Source: a virus
Length of the DNA stretch: 52,386 nucleotides
Strand: one strand, 5' to 3'
Virus record (IMG/VR): IMGVR_UViG_3300028840_005521
Span: 1 to 52,386 of that record
Part shown: positions 21,324 to 29,113 of the stretch, piece after piece
Layout: each line of letters begins with the position of its first letter
Position numbering within the stretch: the first letter of the stretch is position 1
Notes under the pieces: model-generated
Told to the model about the DNA's origin: nothing
Database searches by the model: none
What the model saw: the letters and a program-made list of their open reading frames with translations, nothing else
Position numbers and translations under genes: made by a program

Positions 21324-21575
21324 ATGCAACTGCTCATAGCAAATGAACGATTGACAATGGACAGCCTGATGGCCATCGCCAATGCGCTACCTAAACACGC
21401 CTACCTTGATTTGCACGGTTGTCAGATTGACAACTGGGACGGTAATCGATTGCCTAAAGATGGGCCAACGTTTTTCGTTTCGGGATGCCTTTGTGTCGGA
21501 GCAGAGGAATCGGTGGGCATAAACATAGATACTTCGTACCGACAGAGCAATGGGTTAGCTGAGGATGCGCCGTAA
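21324..21575 (+). CDS. Hypothetical protein, 83 aa
   Basis: The ATG at 21324 is preceded by GGAGA at 10 nt; a TTG at 21318 is 4 nt from the same site and remains possible. The product has an alpha/beta look (NERLTMDSLMAIANALPKHAYLDLHGCQIDNW). No family is recognised. Confidence 0.58.
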   Translation: MQLLIANERLTMDSLMAIANALPKHAYLDLHGCQIDNWDGNRLPKDGPTFFVSGCLCVGAEESVGINIDTSYRQSNGLAEDAP

Positions 21576-21602
21576 ACTTGACGGACGTCATACGATGCGT
21601 TC

Positions 21603-21767
21603 ATGAATGAACTAGCTCAACCATACCGCGACCCAGTTTTCAATCTCGAACTTGGCCAGCGAGTAATCGAAGAACTCATGACCCAAGAGGATTGGGATTT
21701 CCTACTCGACCGGCTTTTCTTATCCGAACTGGAAACACCGGAAATCAAACTCTCTAAGTATTCCTGA
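21603..21767 (+). CDS. Small protein, 54 aa, probably leaderless
   Basis: The product is acidic and helical (QRVIEELMTQEDWDFLLDRL). The ATG at 21603 lacks a ribosome site, but TACGAT stands 6 nt upstream, as in other leaderless starts in this genome. No family is recognised. Confidence 0.5.
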   Translation: MNELAQPYRDPVFNLELGQRVIEELMTQEDWDFLLDRLFLSELETPEIKLSKYS

Positions 21768-21840
21768 CACCACGAATTGTGGCGGAAACTTCGCGTTCTG
21801 CTAACCTATTCACCAATGACGATGCGAGTAGGAGTGGTGC

Positions 21841-22716
21841 ATGACGGACTACTACCGGGCCGGGCTTAACAAGCTCGACCTCAAAGAACCGCCGAAGGGC
21901 GGACCTGCGATTCTTCTCTACGACCTCGAGACGGCGCCAGCAAACGCATGGGACTGGAGCGCTTACCGATCGAACGTAGTCGACGTTCAGCAACCCCCCT
22001 ACGTCCTGTGCTTCGCATACAAGTGGCTCAACAAACCAGGCGTCGGTTTCGTAGCCATCAACCACAACCCCGAGTTCGAAGCTGGGGGTTGCGTTCTTTG
22101 CTCCAACAACAACGACGACAGATGGGTCGCTGAACGGCTCGGTGCTCTGTTCGACCGAGCTGACATCACCATCGCCCACAACGGCGACAAGTTCGACAAA
22201 CGCAAAGCCAACTCAATGTTCCTAGCCCACGACCTCACCCCGCCGTCCCCTTACCAAACCATCGACACGCTGAAGGAGTCGAAACGCTACTTCGCCGAGT
22301 TCAAACACAATCTCGACTATGTGACCCGCCACCACGGACTCGGCGGCAAAGAGCCCAACACCGGATTCGAGCTTTGGTACCGCTGCATGGTTGGCGACCC
22401 GAAAGCGTGGCGGGACATGGAGAAGTACAACCGACGTGACGTGATGCAGCTCGAGAAGTGGTATTTGAAGATCCGGCCCTGGATTGGCGAACCCGGGAAG
22501 AAGCATCACCCGAACCTGGCGTTCTGGGGTGAGGACGGGATACTCACCTGCCCCAAGTGCCTCTCGACGAAAGTCTGGAAACGGGGATATCACCGCACCA
22601 CCGTGTCCGAATTCCAAACCGTTCAATGTCAGAACTGTGGCGGTTACTCGAGGGCCAGGGCCAGGGTTTCGCAGCGCCGGCCGAACCCGGACTCCCCACG
22701 GGTCGGAGCTCTGTAA
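21841..22716 (+). CDS. DnaQ-like 3'-5' exonuclease with C-terminal zinc ribbon
   Basis: The 291-residue protein has an RNase H-fold exonuclease core: Asp28 and Glu30 in LLYDLETAPA, IAHNGDKFD (second Asp), and YNRRDVMQLEKWY near residue 200 (third Asp). A zinc ribbon follows (TCPKC...VQCQNCGGYSR). AGGAG lies 6 nt before the ATG at 21841. It may proofread, trim ends or degrade host nucleic acid. No polymerase is encoded next to it, so a role with a host polymerase is possible. Confidence 0.85.
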   Translation: MTDYYRAGLNKLDLKEPPKGGPAILLYDLETAPANAWDWSAYRSNVVDVQQPPYVLCFAYKWLNKPGVGFVAINHNPEFEAGGCVLCSNNNDDRWVAERLGALFDRADITIAHNGDKFDKRKANSMFLAHDLTPPSPYQTIDTLKESKRYFAEFKHNLDYVTRHHGLGGKEPNTGFELWYRCMVGDPKAWRDMEKYNRRDVMQLEKWYLKIRPWIGEPGKKHHPNLAFWGEDGILTCPKCLSTKVWKRGYHRTTVSEFQTVQCQNCGGYSRARARVSQRRPNPDSPRVGAL

Positions 22717-22781
22717 GGAACTGTCAGCGACTCTCAGGTAGCGTTGAGAAAGGCATCTGCTGCGTTGCTCGCATCAGCTGC

Positions 22782-22904
22782 TATACTCGCCACCGACACA
22801 GTTGCCCGGCAGATTGGAGTCCCGGGCAAGGCGCCCGGTCATGGTGCCCGACATATGCGAGAAGGCCCCTGTGATTTGTTCCTTTCCTTCAGGGGCCTTC
22901 TCGC
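22782..22904 (+). ncRNA. Candidate small structured RNA
   Basis: TATACT (22782-22787) could be a -10 box, with transcription starting near 22794. The following about 110 nt contain TTGCCCGG...CCGGGCAA (from 22802) and end in a 15-bp hairpin (22857-22904) with no coding frame. The final loop reads GTTCCTTTCCTT, complementary to the GGAAAGGAAC ribosome sites of many left-arm genes. Existence as an RNA is inferred; the promoter -35 is weak. Confidence 0.4.
22857..22904. terminator. Perfect 15-bp hairpin
   Basis: GCGAGAAGGCCCCTG (22857-22871) pairs exactly with 22890-22904; the loop is 18 nt. It follows the exonuclease gene by 140 nt. No U-tract follows (GTCTAG), so it may be a processing or regulatory hairpin rather than a simple terminator. 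Confidence 0.65.
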
Positions 22905-22917
22905 GTCTAGCGTTGGA

Positions 22918-22982
22918 AAACCGATAACGGTATCGGTAAACCGATAACGATTATCAACACGACCGGAATTATGTGCTAGAGT
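22918..22982 (+). promoter_or_regulatory. Promoter overlapped by repeated operator sites
   Basis: AAACCGATAACG occurs at 22918-22929 and 22938-22949 (20-bp spacing, same face of the helix), with inverted partners TATCGG and TTATC after each. TCAACA (22954-22959), 17 nt and TAGAGT (22977-22982) form a reasonable promoter. The operators abut the -35, as expected for repression. Confidence 0.58.
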
Positions 22983-23025
22983 CCGCGACGAGGCAGGCAT
23001 CCAAGCTCCCTCTCCACGTCAGGCG

Positions 23026-23055
23026 AACGGCCCCCATCCACCTCTGGGGGCCGTT
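23026..23055 (+). terminator. Intrinsic terminator/attenuator
   Basis: AACGGCCCCCA (23026-23036) pairs with 23045-23055 around an 8-nt loop, followed by TTGTTGT. It lies about 40-60 nt after the predicted promoter start and 37 nt before the next gene, so it would attenuate transcription entering the late region. Confidence 0.7.
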
Positions 23056-23091
23056 TGTTGTAGTATGTGGCTCTGGTGTTGGGAGGTTCGA

Positions 23092-23274
23092 ATGATCCAA
23101 AAGTCAGATCCCGTGATTGCGCCCCCGGTTGGGTGGTCCTATCACAAGCCGACATTGAAATATCGCGACGGCCTACCCGTCGGTAACTGCGGGACGCTCG
23201 GTAACTTTATGCCGGAACATATCGCCATCGAACTCGGTCTTGAGCGTTGCAAGCGATGCAACTGGAAAGTTTGA
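23092..23274 (+). CDS. Small Cys-containing protein, 60 aa
   Basis: GGGAGG lies 5 nt before the ATG at 23092, preferred to ATG 23065. The product has GNCGTLGNF and a C-terminal LERCKRCNWKV (CxxC), possibly a zinc site. Its last bases overlap the next promoter. No family is recognised. Confidence 0.62.
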   Translation: MIQKSDPVIAPPVGWSYHKPTLKYRDGLPVGNCGTLGNFMPEHIAIELGLERCKRCNWKV

Positions 23275-23297
23275 CGAGTTTGACGTTTGCGGTAATA
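23270..23297 (+). promoter_or_regulatory. Promoter for the RHH/surface-protein genes
   Basis: TTGACG (23270-23275) and TAATAT (23292-23297) are 16 nt apart. A second TTGACG starts at 23279. Transcription would begin near 23304, 38 nt before the RHH gene. Confidence 0.6.
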
Positions 23298-23341
23298 TTG
23301 GCAAGATAGTAAACTACCCCCAGTAGCCGAAAGGGTTATAC

Positions 23342-23491
23342 ATGAGCAAGAAGAGCAAGATGATCACAGTCACGGTCAAGCCAATCCCGGCGAGTCTGTG
23401 GAAGGACATCAAGCTGACAGCGGTCGCCCAGGAACGAACCGTTGCTGATGTCGTAACCGAGGCGCTAGGTAGGTACGTCAAAGACAAGTGA
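23342..23491 (+). CDS. Small ribbon-helix-helix (Arc/CopG-like) regulator, 49 aa
   Basis: The product has a beta strand (MITVTVKPIP) followed by ASLWKDIKLTAVAQE and RTVADVVTEALGRYVK, the size and layout of an RHH repressor. GAAAGGG lies 6 nt before the ATG at 23342. Its own promoter region has twin TTGACG boxes. It likely controls the surface-protein gene or the late region. Confidence 0.7.
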   Translation: MSKKSKMITVTVKPIPASLWKDIKLTAVAQERTVADVVTEALGRYVKDK

Positions 23492-23500
23492 GGTGCAACG

Positions 23501-24601
23501 ATGCTGAGGAAACTGGTAGGGACCTTCACCGCCGCCATACTGCTACTGGCAATACCGTTAGCTGCAGCCGCGGATCCAATCAACCCCAACGACCCTGATT
23601 ATTGGGAAGACAAATTCGAGCACGCCGGCCACTGCGTCAAATACGAAACACCGTCAGACACGCCCCACGGATACGAAACTGCTGATGGGTTAGCTGTAGT
23701 GCTAAACCCCATCCAGCCAGCATGGGGAGATCATTGGGAAGGACTAGTAGTCAAAGCGGCGACGGAAAACGCGGTGTACCCCCATCCCACAGCAGGGGTG
23801 GCATACTACGGAGCCAACCCTGAATATGAGGTCTCCCATTGGATCGTGTGCAAGGCCCAGGAGGAACCGCCATCAACGACCACCACCACTTCTACAACAA
23901 CCCCCCCGACTACAAGCACGACCACAACCACCACACCGGTTACTACCACAACAACCGTCGTCACCACCACCACCGCACCACCGACTACCACCACTACGGA
24001 ACCGCCTGTTACAACGACGACTGTGCCGGAACCAAAGCTGCCGACAATATGGTGTGAGTGGGACAACCGGGACAAAGACACCGGGGCACACGAGCCGATC
24101 ATTTCGGACTGGCCGATGCAGCTAGACCCAGGGCTGTTCCAGTTCGCCTACGTGGCATACGATCGGGTAACCGGTGACTACATCGGTATGCAAGAGTTCG
24201 GTCCGACCACTCCCGGCTACCACGACTCGTGGGTGGATCCATACCCGCCTGTGCCGGAAACCGGGTTCATCGTTGAGTTCATCGTCAACGGCGAGCTGTA
24301 CTACACGCTTGACGACCCGGACTGTGTGAAAGAGACACCGCCGACCACCACCTCGCCGACCACCACCTCGCTACCGCCAGTCACAACCACCACCATCCCG
24401 GTGTGCCACGACCATGACGGCGACGGGGTGAAGACCTACCAGGTCGACACCGAGAACCACAAGAAAGGCGAGGTCTGCGAACTGCCCAATACCGGTGCGG
24501 AACTGGAAGACATCGCTATCGGAGCGGGCGTTATGCTAGCTCTCGGCATGTTGGCGCTCGCAGTGGAAGCTGACCGGCGAGCAAGACGAAACGAGATCTG
24601 A
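23501..24601 (+). CDS. Secreted surface protein with LPxTG (LPNTG) sortase anchor
   Basis: The 366-residue protein has a signal peptide (MLRKLVGTFTAAILLLAIPL, cleavage near residue 24), a Thr-rich low-complexity spacer (about residues 128-175), a second beta-rich part, a short TTTSPTTTS spacer, and a C-terminal cell-wall sorting signal: LPNTG at about 328, a hydrophobic span and a basic tail (RRARRNEI). Such proteins are secreted by Sec and fixed to peptidoglycan by a host sortase. A phage gene of this kind would change the infected cell's surface, for example against superinfection (inference). GAGG precedes the ATG at 23501. Confidence 0.85.
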   Translation: MLRKLVGTFTAAILLLAIPLAAAADPINPNDPDYWEDKFEHAGHCVKYETPSDTPHGYETADGLAVVLNPIQPAWGDHWEGLVVKAATENAVYPHPTAGVAYYGANPEYEVSHWIVCKAQEEPPSTTTTTSTTTPPTTSTTTTTTPVTTTTTVVTTTTAPPTTTTTEPPVTTTTVPEPKLPTIWCEWDNRDKDTGAHEPIISDWPMQLDPGLFQFAYVAYDRVTGDYIGMQEFGPTTPGYHDSWVDPYPPVPETGFIVEFIVNGELYYTLDDPDCVKETPPTTTSPTTTSLPPVTTTTIPVCHDHDGDGVKTYQVDTENHKKGEVCELPNTGAELEDIAIGAGVMLALGMLALAVEADRRARRNEI

Positions 24602-24886
24602 TTGAAAACCTTCGACGGCATTCTCGAGGCATGGGCGAGGCGTTGGGTACTGATCGGCGAATGTGCCGGAAGTGTCTTGCTCCCCGGCGCCGTCGAAGCG
24701 CTACATCAGGAACTTGTTGAGAGCGGATGGTCCCCCCCTGCTCCCCCCCCATCCTTCCCCCTCGGCGGGGGGGGAGCCATCCAGCCGAACACCTCCACCC
24801 CACCCCAGATTCACCCCAACCAGATGACCGTGCAAGACTGCATAGCTGAAGACTATGTGGACCCGCATGTCACGCGACCGCACTGA
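24602..24886 (+). CDS. Hypothetical protein, 94 aa
   Basis: The TTG at 24602 immediately follows the surface-protein stop; GAG is 7 nt upstream. The first 45 residues look like a helix (ILEAWARRWVLIGECAG...LHQELVESGW), then a Pro/Gly-rich segment coded by long C and G runs (24734-24775), where sequencing errors or slippage could change the frame. No family is recognised. Confidence 0.5.
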   Translation: MKTFDGILEAWARRWVLIGECAGSVLLPGAVEALHQELVESGWSPPAPPPSFPLGGGGAIQPNTSTPPQIHPNQMTVQDCIAEDYVDPHVTRPH

Positions 24887-24902
24887 CCCCCATAAGCGCT
24901 CA

Positions 24903-24931
24903 TGACAGGTTTCCGTGACGAAATCCTGTCA
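24903..24931. terminator. Hairpin between convergent genes
   Basis: TGACAGG-TTTC (24903-24913) pairs with GAAA-T-CCTGTCA (24920-24931) with one bulged base. It lies between the rightward 94-aa gene and the leftward zinc-ribbon gene and probably ends both. Confidence 0.55.
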
Positions 24932-25144
24932 ACCCCCCTCAGCAAGTAGCGCTCTTTTCGCTGGCTGGCTCACGTCACAGTGCAGGCACCAAACCCAGAT
25001 GTCGTAGAATTTGTAGATTGGAAACTCGCCAATACGCACCTGGAACCGGTACTGCATGTATCTCCCACAGAGCGAACAGAAGCCTGGGGTGACACCTGAA
25101 GTGTCCTCCAATTCGCTTTCCCAGTTCTCGTGCATACCGTCCAT
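24929..25144 (-). CDS. Zinc-ribbon protein, 71 aa (lone leftward gene)
   Basis: FCSLCGRYMQYRF ... WVWCLHCDVSQ gives two CxxC knuckles about 27 residues apart. The ATG at 25144 has no ribosome site, but a near-consensus TACAAT stands 6 nt upstream, suggesting a leaderless transcript. It is the only leftward gene within the right arm and diverges from the terminase gene with only 18 nt between the starts. Confidence 0.58.
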   Translation of the reverse strand: MDGMHENWESELEDTSGVTPGFCSLCGRYMQYRFQVRIGEFPIYKFYDIWVWCLHCDVSQPAKRALLAEGG

Positions 25145-25162
25145 TCGGGTATTGTAGATGTG

Positions 25163-25930
25163 ATGAGAGAAGTTAACGATGTTGTCAAAGCAGCTAAACA
25201 AGTCGAGAATGCTTTCAACCTGAAACCAGATGAGAGGATCGAAGACTTGCCTGAAGTTGATTCCAGCGGCGTCAACCTGTCCGCCAGCTTCCGGGAACCC
25301 TGGGAGCGAAGCCCCGACGAAACCGAGAAGGCATGGGCCGCTTTCCAGCTTTACCGAGATCTCGGTCCGAAGCGCCGAACCAAAGATTTGCAAGACGCCG
25401 GGTTCTCCTCAGCGTCGATACATGGCTGGAGACACAAGTACGAATGGAACCAGCGCGTATCCGCCTGGGACATCGCCCAGGACCGCATCTACCAGCTACG
25501 TCGAATCGAAGCTGTCAAAGAGATGGCGGACCGTCACGCCAGTATCATTGTCGACGCCCTCGAGTCCATGTCGATCCCGTTCAAAGCGTTGCAGAGGAAG
25601 CTCAAGACCAACCCTCACGCCATCGACGAACTCAGCGAAAAGGACACGATCAAGCTGCTGGACACGGCTTCGAAGATGGCGCGCAACATGCCGGGACTCA
25701 TGTCATCCGAACGGCTGGTGCGGGGAATGCCAACAGAGATCATCGAGCACTCGGGGGAGGTGACACACACGCATGACCTACACCGAGACCAGATCGGAGA
25801 CATCCTCACAGCCCTCAGATCCGCTGGGGCTTTTACAGACGGAGGATCTAACGGAAGCGGAAGTGGCGACGATCTCGAGATCATTGAAGCTGAGATTGTC
25901 GAGTTACATACCGACGATCCCGTTCCCTAA
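25163..25930 (+). CDS. Terminase small subunit-like DNA-binding protein
   Basis: The 255-residue protein has an HTH-like region at about residues 50-95 (AFQLYRDLGPKRRTKDLQDAG then SASIHGWRHKYEWNQRVSAW), a long helical centre and a Gly/Ser-rich acidic tail. The position directly before the large terminase supports a DNA-recognition subunit. The ATG at 25163 lacks an SD, but TATTGT lies 7 nt upstream (leaderless type). It overlaps the large subunit gene by 158 nt. Confidence 0.78.
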   Translation: MREVNDVVKAAKQVENAFNLKPDERIEDLPEVDSSGVNLSASFREPWERSPDETEKAWAAFQLYRDLGPKRRTKDLQDAGFSSASIHGWRHKYEWNQRVSAWDIAQDRIYQLRRIEAVKEMADRHASIIVDALESMSIPFKALQRKLKTNPHAIDELSEKDTIKLLDTASKMARNMPGLMSSERLVRGMPTEIIEHSGEVTHTHDLHRDQIGDILTALRSAGAFTDGGSNGSGSGDDLEIIEAEIVELHTDDPVP

Positions 25931-27290
25931 GCAACACGCCTTCCTGTTGCTCTACGACACCCGGGAAGTGCTGTATGGCGGGGCTGCCGGCCCGGGCAAA
26001 AGTGAAGGGCTGTTGATGGAAGCCTCCCGCGACGTCGACGACTACCCCACCCAAGCCCTCATCATTCGCCGCACCTACAAAGACCTTGCCCAGCCCGGAG
26101 GTCTCATTCATCGATCCCACCAGTGGTGGAGAAATACTAAGGCGCATTGGGATGGCACCAACTTCACATGGCGGTTCCCATCCGGCGCAACCGTCTCGTT
26201 CGGTTACATGGAACACGAAGGCGACGAGCTGCGATACCAGGGTGGTGAATACCACGTCGTATGTTTCGATGAGCTCACCCAAATACGTGAATCCCAATAC
26301 CTCTACTTGTTCACCCGGACCAGGCGTGTCGAAGGCTTCCCCGTGCCGCCGCGTGTTCGCTCGGCTTCCAACCCTGGGGGACCCGGACACGAATGGGTGC
26401 GGAAACGCTGGAACCTCCCATACGGCCCAGCCTATCCTCTGTCGAAAACCCGCAAATACATCGGCGCTACGCTCGACGACAACCCGTATTTGGATCAGGA
26501 AGACTACGAAGCGTCGTTGCAGATTCTCGCCGACACAGCCGACGGCAACAGCGTCACATACGAACAGTTGCGACACGGCGACTGGTCGGCGCAAGCCTCA
26601 GGCGGGTTCCTGGATCCGAGACGGTTCAAGCAGATCGGCTGGAAAGACGTCCCCGAACCGCACCAGTTCGAACTCGTGTTGCGCTACTGGGACTTCGCCG
26701 CTACCCAACCGTCCGACCTAAACCCGAACCCGGACTGGACCGCAGGGGTGAAAATTGGGCGGACCCTACCCAAAGGCCGCGAAATCATCGACCCCCGGAC
26801 CGGCAACCACATCATCCCCACCCAGGACTACTACATCTTCGACATCAACCGCTTCCGCACCGACCCGGGCAACGTCGAACTGGAAGTCAAGTCAACAGCT
26901 AGGCGGGACGGCGCTGGTGTCGCTGTGTGGGTCGAACAAGAACGAGGATCTGCCGGCAAGTCGCTGGTGTGGCGATTCCAGAACGACGTGCTACCCGGCT
27001 ACCACGTCCACGGCCTCTACGCCACATCGGACAAAGAGACTCGTGCCAAAGCGGTCGCCAACCTGTCAACCTCTGGCCACATCTACCTCGTTGAAGGACC
27101 GTGGGTCGACGATTTCCTCGCCGAAGTTGGGGCGTTCCCGGAAGGCGACCACGACGATCAGATCGACGCTGTATCAAATGGGATTATCTGTCTCGAGCGA
27201 CAGAAACGGATGTACGCTGGGGGCGAAGTAAAGCGTGTCGGGGGATTGAAATCGAAACGTCAGAAGAAAGTGGGGCACTATGGCTACTGA
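25773..27290 (+). CDS. terL: Terminase large subunit
   Basis: The 505-residue protein has Walker A GGAAGPGKSEGLL near residues 71-83, Walker B VVCFDELT near 165, and RYWDFA, VWVEQERGSAGKS and GDHDDQIDAVS as RNase H-like nuclease motifs (terminase_6C). It drives DNA into the procapsid and cuts it. The ATG at 25773 is preceded by GGGGAGG at 12 nt; the large overlap with the small-subunit gene makes a later start (for example GTG near 25863) possible. Confidence 0.93.
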   Translation: MTYTETRSETSSQPSDPLGLLQTEDLTEAEVATISRSLKLRLSSYIPTIPFPKQHAFLLLYDTREVLYGGAAGPGKSEGLLMEASRDVDDYPTQALIIRRTYKDLAQPGGLIHRSHQWWRNTKAHWDGTNFTWRFPSGATVSFGYMEHEGDELRYQGGEYHVVCFDELTQIRESQYLYLFTRTRRVEGFPVPPRVRSASNPGGPGHEWVRKRWNLPYGPAYPLSKTRKYIGATLDDNPYLDQEDYEASLQILADTADGNSVTYEQLRHGDWSAQASGGFLDPRRFKQIGWKDVPEPHQFELVLRYWDFAATQPSDLNPNPDWTAGVKIGRTLPKGREIIDPRTGNHIIPTQDYYIFDINRFRTDPGNVELEVKSTARRDGAGVAVWVEQERGSAGKSLVWRFQNDVLPGYHVHGLYATSDKETRAKAVANLSTSGHIYLVEGPWVDDFLAEVGAFPEGDHDDQIDAVSNGIICLERQKRMYAGGEVKRVGGLKSKRQKKVGHYGY

Positions 27291-27519
27291 GATACTGGCA
27301 GCATACGAAGGCCTCATGACCAAGAAGGATATGCGAAGGCTGAAAAGGAAACGGCGGGTTTGCAAACACAAAGGCCACATCTTTTACGCCGAGTTCTACG
27401 ACTCGTCAACCGGTGAAGTGTATTGCGAATGTCGGCGCTGCTTCCCTCACAAGGATTCAATTTTGAGAGGGAACCTCTATGATCTAATGCCGAAGGCAGA
27501 CATGAACGGAGACAACTGA
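27280..27519 (+). CDS. Small basic Cys/His protein, 79 aa
   Basis: The product has a basic N-terminal half (KKDMRRLKRKRRVCKHKGH) and CECRRCF, likely one zinc site. It overlaps the terminase gene by 11 nt and the portal start by 1 nt. The location between terminase and portal is shared by small unknown genes in many actinophages. Confidence 0.65.
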   Translation: MATEILAAYEGLMTKKDMRRLKRKRRVCKHKGHIFYAEFYDSSTGEVYCECRRCFPHKDSILRGNLYDLMPKADMNGDN

Positions 27520-29018
27520 TGGCCGTGCCTTTCGATGACACAAGCATCTCGAACGAGGTGCGGCAAGCGATCTTGCGTAAAGAACTTGAAACGCTCACAG
27601 CCAACGAGCAGGAATATCAGCGACTCAGAAGCTACTTCGACGGTAAGCAAGAGCTCACGTTCAGCACCGAAGTGTTTCACGAAACGTTCGGCGATGCTTT
27701 CGAAGGGTTTGCCGACAACTGGATGACACCGATCGTCGACACCGTGTTGGACAAGATGGAGCTGCGGGGAATCCAGCCGGCGAACGAAGAGATGCAAAAC
27801 CGGATGCAAACCCTCTGGGACGTGTTTCGGCGCAACGAGATCGATGAGGAACAGTTCTACCTTCACCAAGGATCCCTCGTTGAATCCACTGCCTACATGA
27901 TCGTTTGGCCAGACCAATCCAAAGGCGGAGTCAGGTTCGACTGGCAGCCCGCCTCCCTCGTTCGTGTCCGCTACTCGAGCGAAGACCGCAAGCGACCCCT
28001 GTGGGCTGTGAAACGCTGGGAAGCTGAAAGCGGCGACATCTACGTCTCGATCTACGACGACCAGGCAGTGTGGAAGTTCATCGAGAAAGAAGGATCCGAC
28101 GCCAGTTTGAAAGCCTCGAGCGCCGACGCCTACACAGAGATCGTCGACTCGGCGTTCCTCAACAACATGGTGAAGCGGGAAGTCGAAGGCGAAGAGTGGC
28201 CACTACGTCACCGGTTCGGACGGGTACCTGTAGTCGAATTCCCCAACGTTGGGTTCCGTAGCGAAATCGCCGACGCCACCAGGCAGCAAGACGCCATGAA
28301 CAAAACCCTCGTTGACATGATGGTTGCCGGTTCGTTCATGGCCTTCCCGCAACGCTACGTAGAAACCGCAGCCCATGCCCCCATCGGTGGATGGAACGCC
28401 GGGGCTGGCGAAGTGTGGCACTTCCGTCCCGGGTTTGACGCCGACGGACGACCCATCCAATCCACGTTCGGCCAGTTCGACACATCCGACCCATCCAACT
28501 ACATCAAAGTCGTTGAGATGTGGCTGCAACACATTGCCTTCACGTCCCGCACCCCGGTTCGCTACTTCATGTCGTCGGATAGGGGCGGGAGAGGCGATGC
28601 GCCGAGCGGTGAGTCGCTGCAGGTAGAAGACAAGCCCCTGAACGACAAGGTGGCGCGGAAGCAGAAGATTCTTGGTAACCGCTGGGTCGAGTTGGCATCG
28701 ATGGCAGCCACCTACGTCGATGGGGTCAACCCGAACGATCTGATCCTCGCCGAAATGATCTGGGAAGACCCGAGATACGAGAACCGGATCGCTGTGCTCG
28801 AGGAAGCAAAGTCGATGGTTGAGGTCGGGTTGCCGTTCAAGTGGATCATCCGCCAACTAGGTCTCAGGCCGGAAGAGATCGAAGACATCGAACGGTACAA
28901 GGACGAGGAAGTTGCCGAACAGCAACAGCGCCAAGACGAGATGATGGAACGAGCGAATAGTCAAGATTCTGACCAGAATTCAGACTCGGGTTCCGACGAC
29001 GAATCCGACGACGAGTAG
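27519..29018 (+). CDS. Portal protein (SPP1 gp6-like)
   Basis: The 499-residue protein follows the terminase and has the usual portal size. It shows the helical N-terminus (RSYFDGKQELTF...) and DNWMTPIVDTVLDKMELRG, TAYMIVWP, and a long helical C-terminal third ending in an acidic Asp/Ser/Glu tail (DSGSDDESDDE). The portal dodecamer forms the DNA channel at one capsid vertex. The ATG at 27519 overlaps the previous stop. Confidence 0.9.
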   Translation: MAVPFDDTSISNEVRQAILRKELETLTANEQEYQRLRSYFDGKQELTFSTEVFHETFGDAFEGFADNWMTPIVDTVLDKMELRGIQPANEEMQNRMQTLWDVFRRNEIDEEQFYLHQGSLVESTAYMIVWPDQSKGGVRFDWQPASLVRVRYSSEDRKRPLWAVKRWEAESGDIYVSIYDDQAVWKFIEKEGSDASLKASSADAYTEIVDSAFLNNMVKREVEGEEWPLRHRFGRVPVVEFPNVGFRSEIADATRQQDAMNKTLVDMMVAGSFMAFPQRYVETAAHAPIGGWNAGAGEVWHFRPGFDADGRPIQSTFGQFDTSDPSNYIKVVEMWLQHIAFTSRTPVRYFMSSDRGGRGDAPSGESLQVEDKPLNDKVARKQKILGNRWVELASMAATYVDGVNPNDLILAEMIWEDPRYENRIAVLEEAKSMVEVGLPFKWIIRQLGLRPEEIEDIERYKDEEVAEQQQRQDEMMERANSQDSDQNSDSGSDDESDDE

Positions 29019-29113
29019 CGCTGCGAAACGCTAACAAACTTCCATAACCTGCCATATTCGTCTACGCTCCGAGTTAACACCCAATTCCTAGATGGAAACC
29101 CAGGAGGTGCAAG

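Noticed and set aside
21754-22626. Long leftward frames opposite the exonuclease
   Set aside because: They mirror a clearly assigned gene with catalytic motifs on the other strand.
22717-23090. tRNA or other standard RNA gene
   Set aside because: No cloverleaf, anticodon arm or CCA end could be built; only hairpins and promoter-like boxes are present.
23826-24125. Frames rich in Pro/Arg/His or Val/Gly over the surface-protein gene
   Set aside because: They are shadows of the Thr-codon repeats (ACC/ACA) in the LPNTG protein.
24734-24780. C/G homopolymer runs as a phase-variation switch
   Set aside because: Possible in principle, but a single sequence shows no length variation and the downstream protein is unrecognised.
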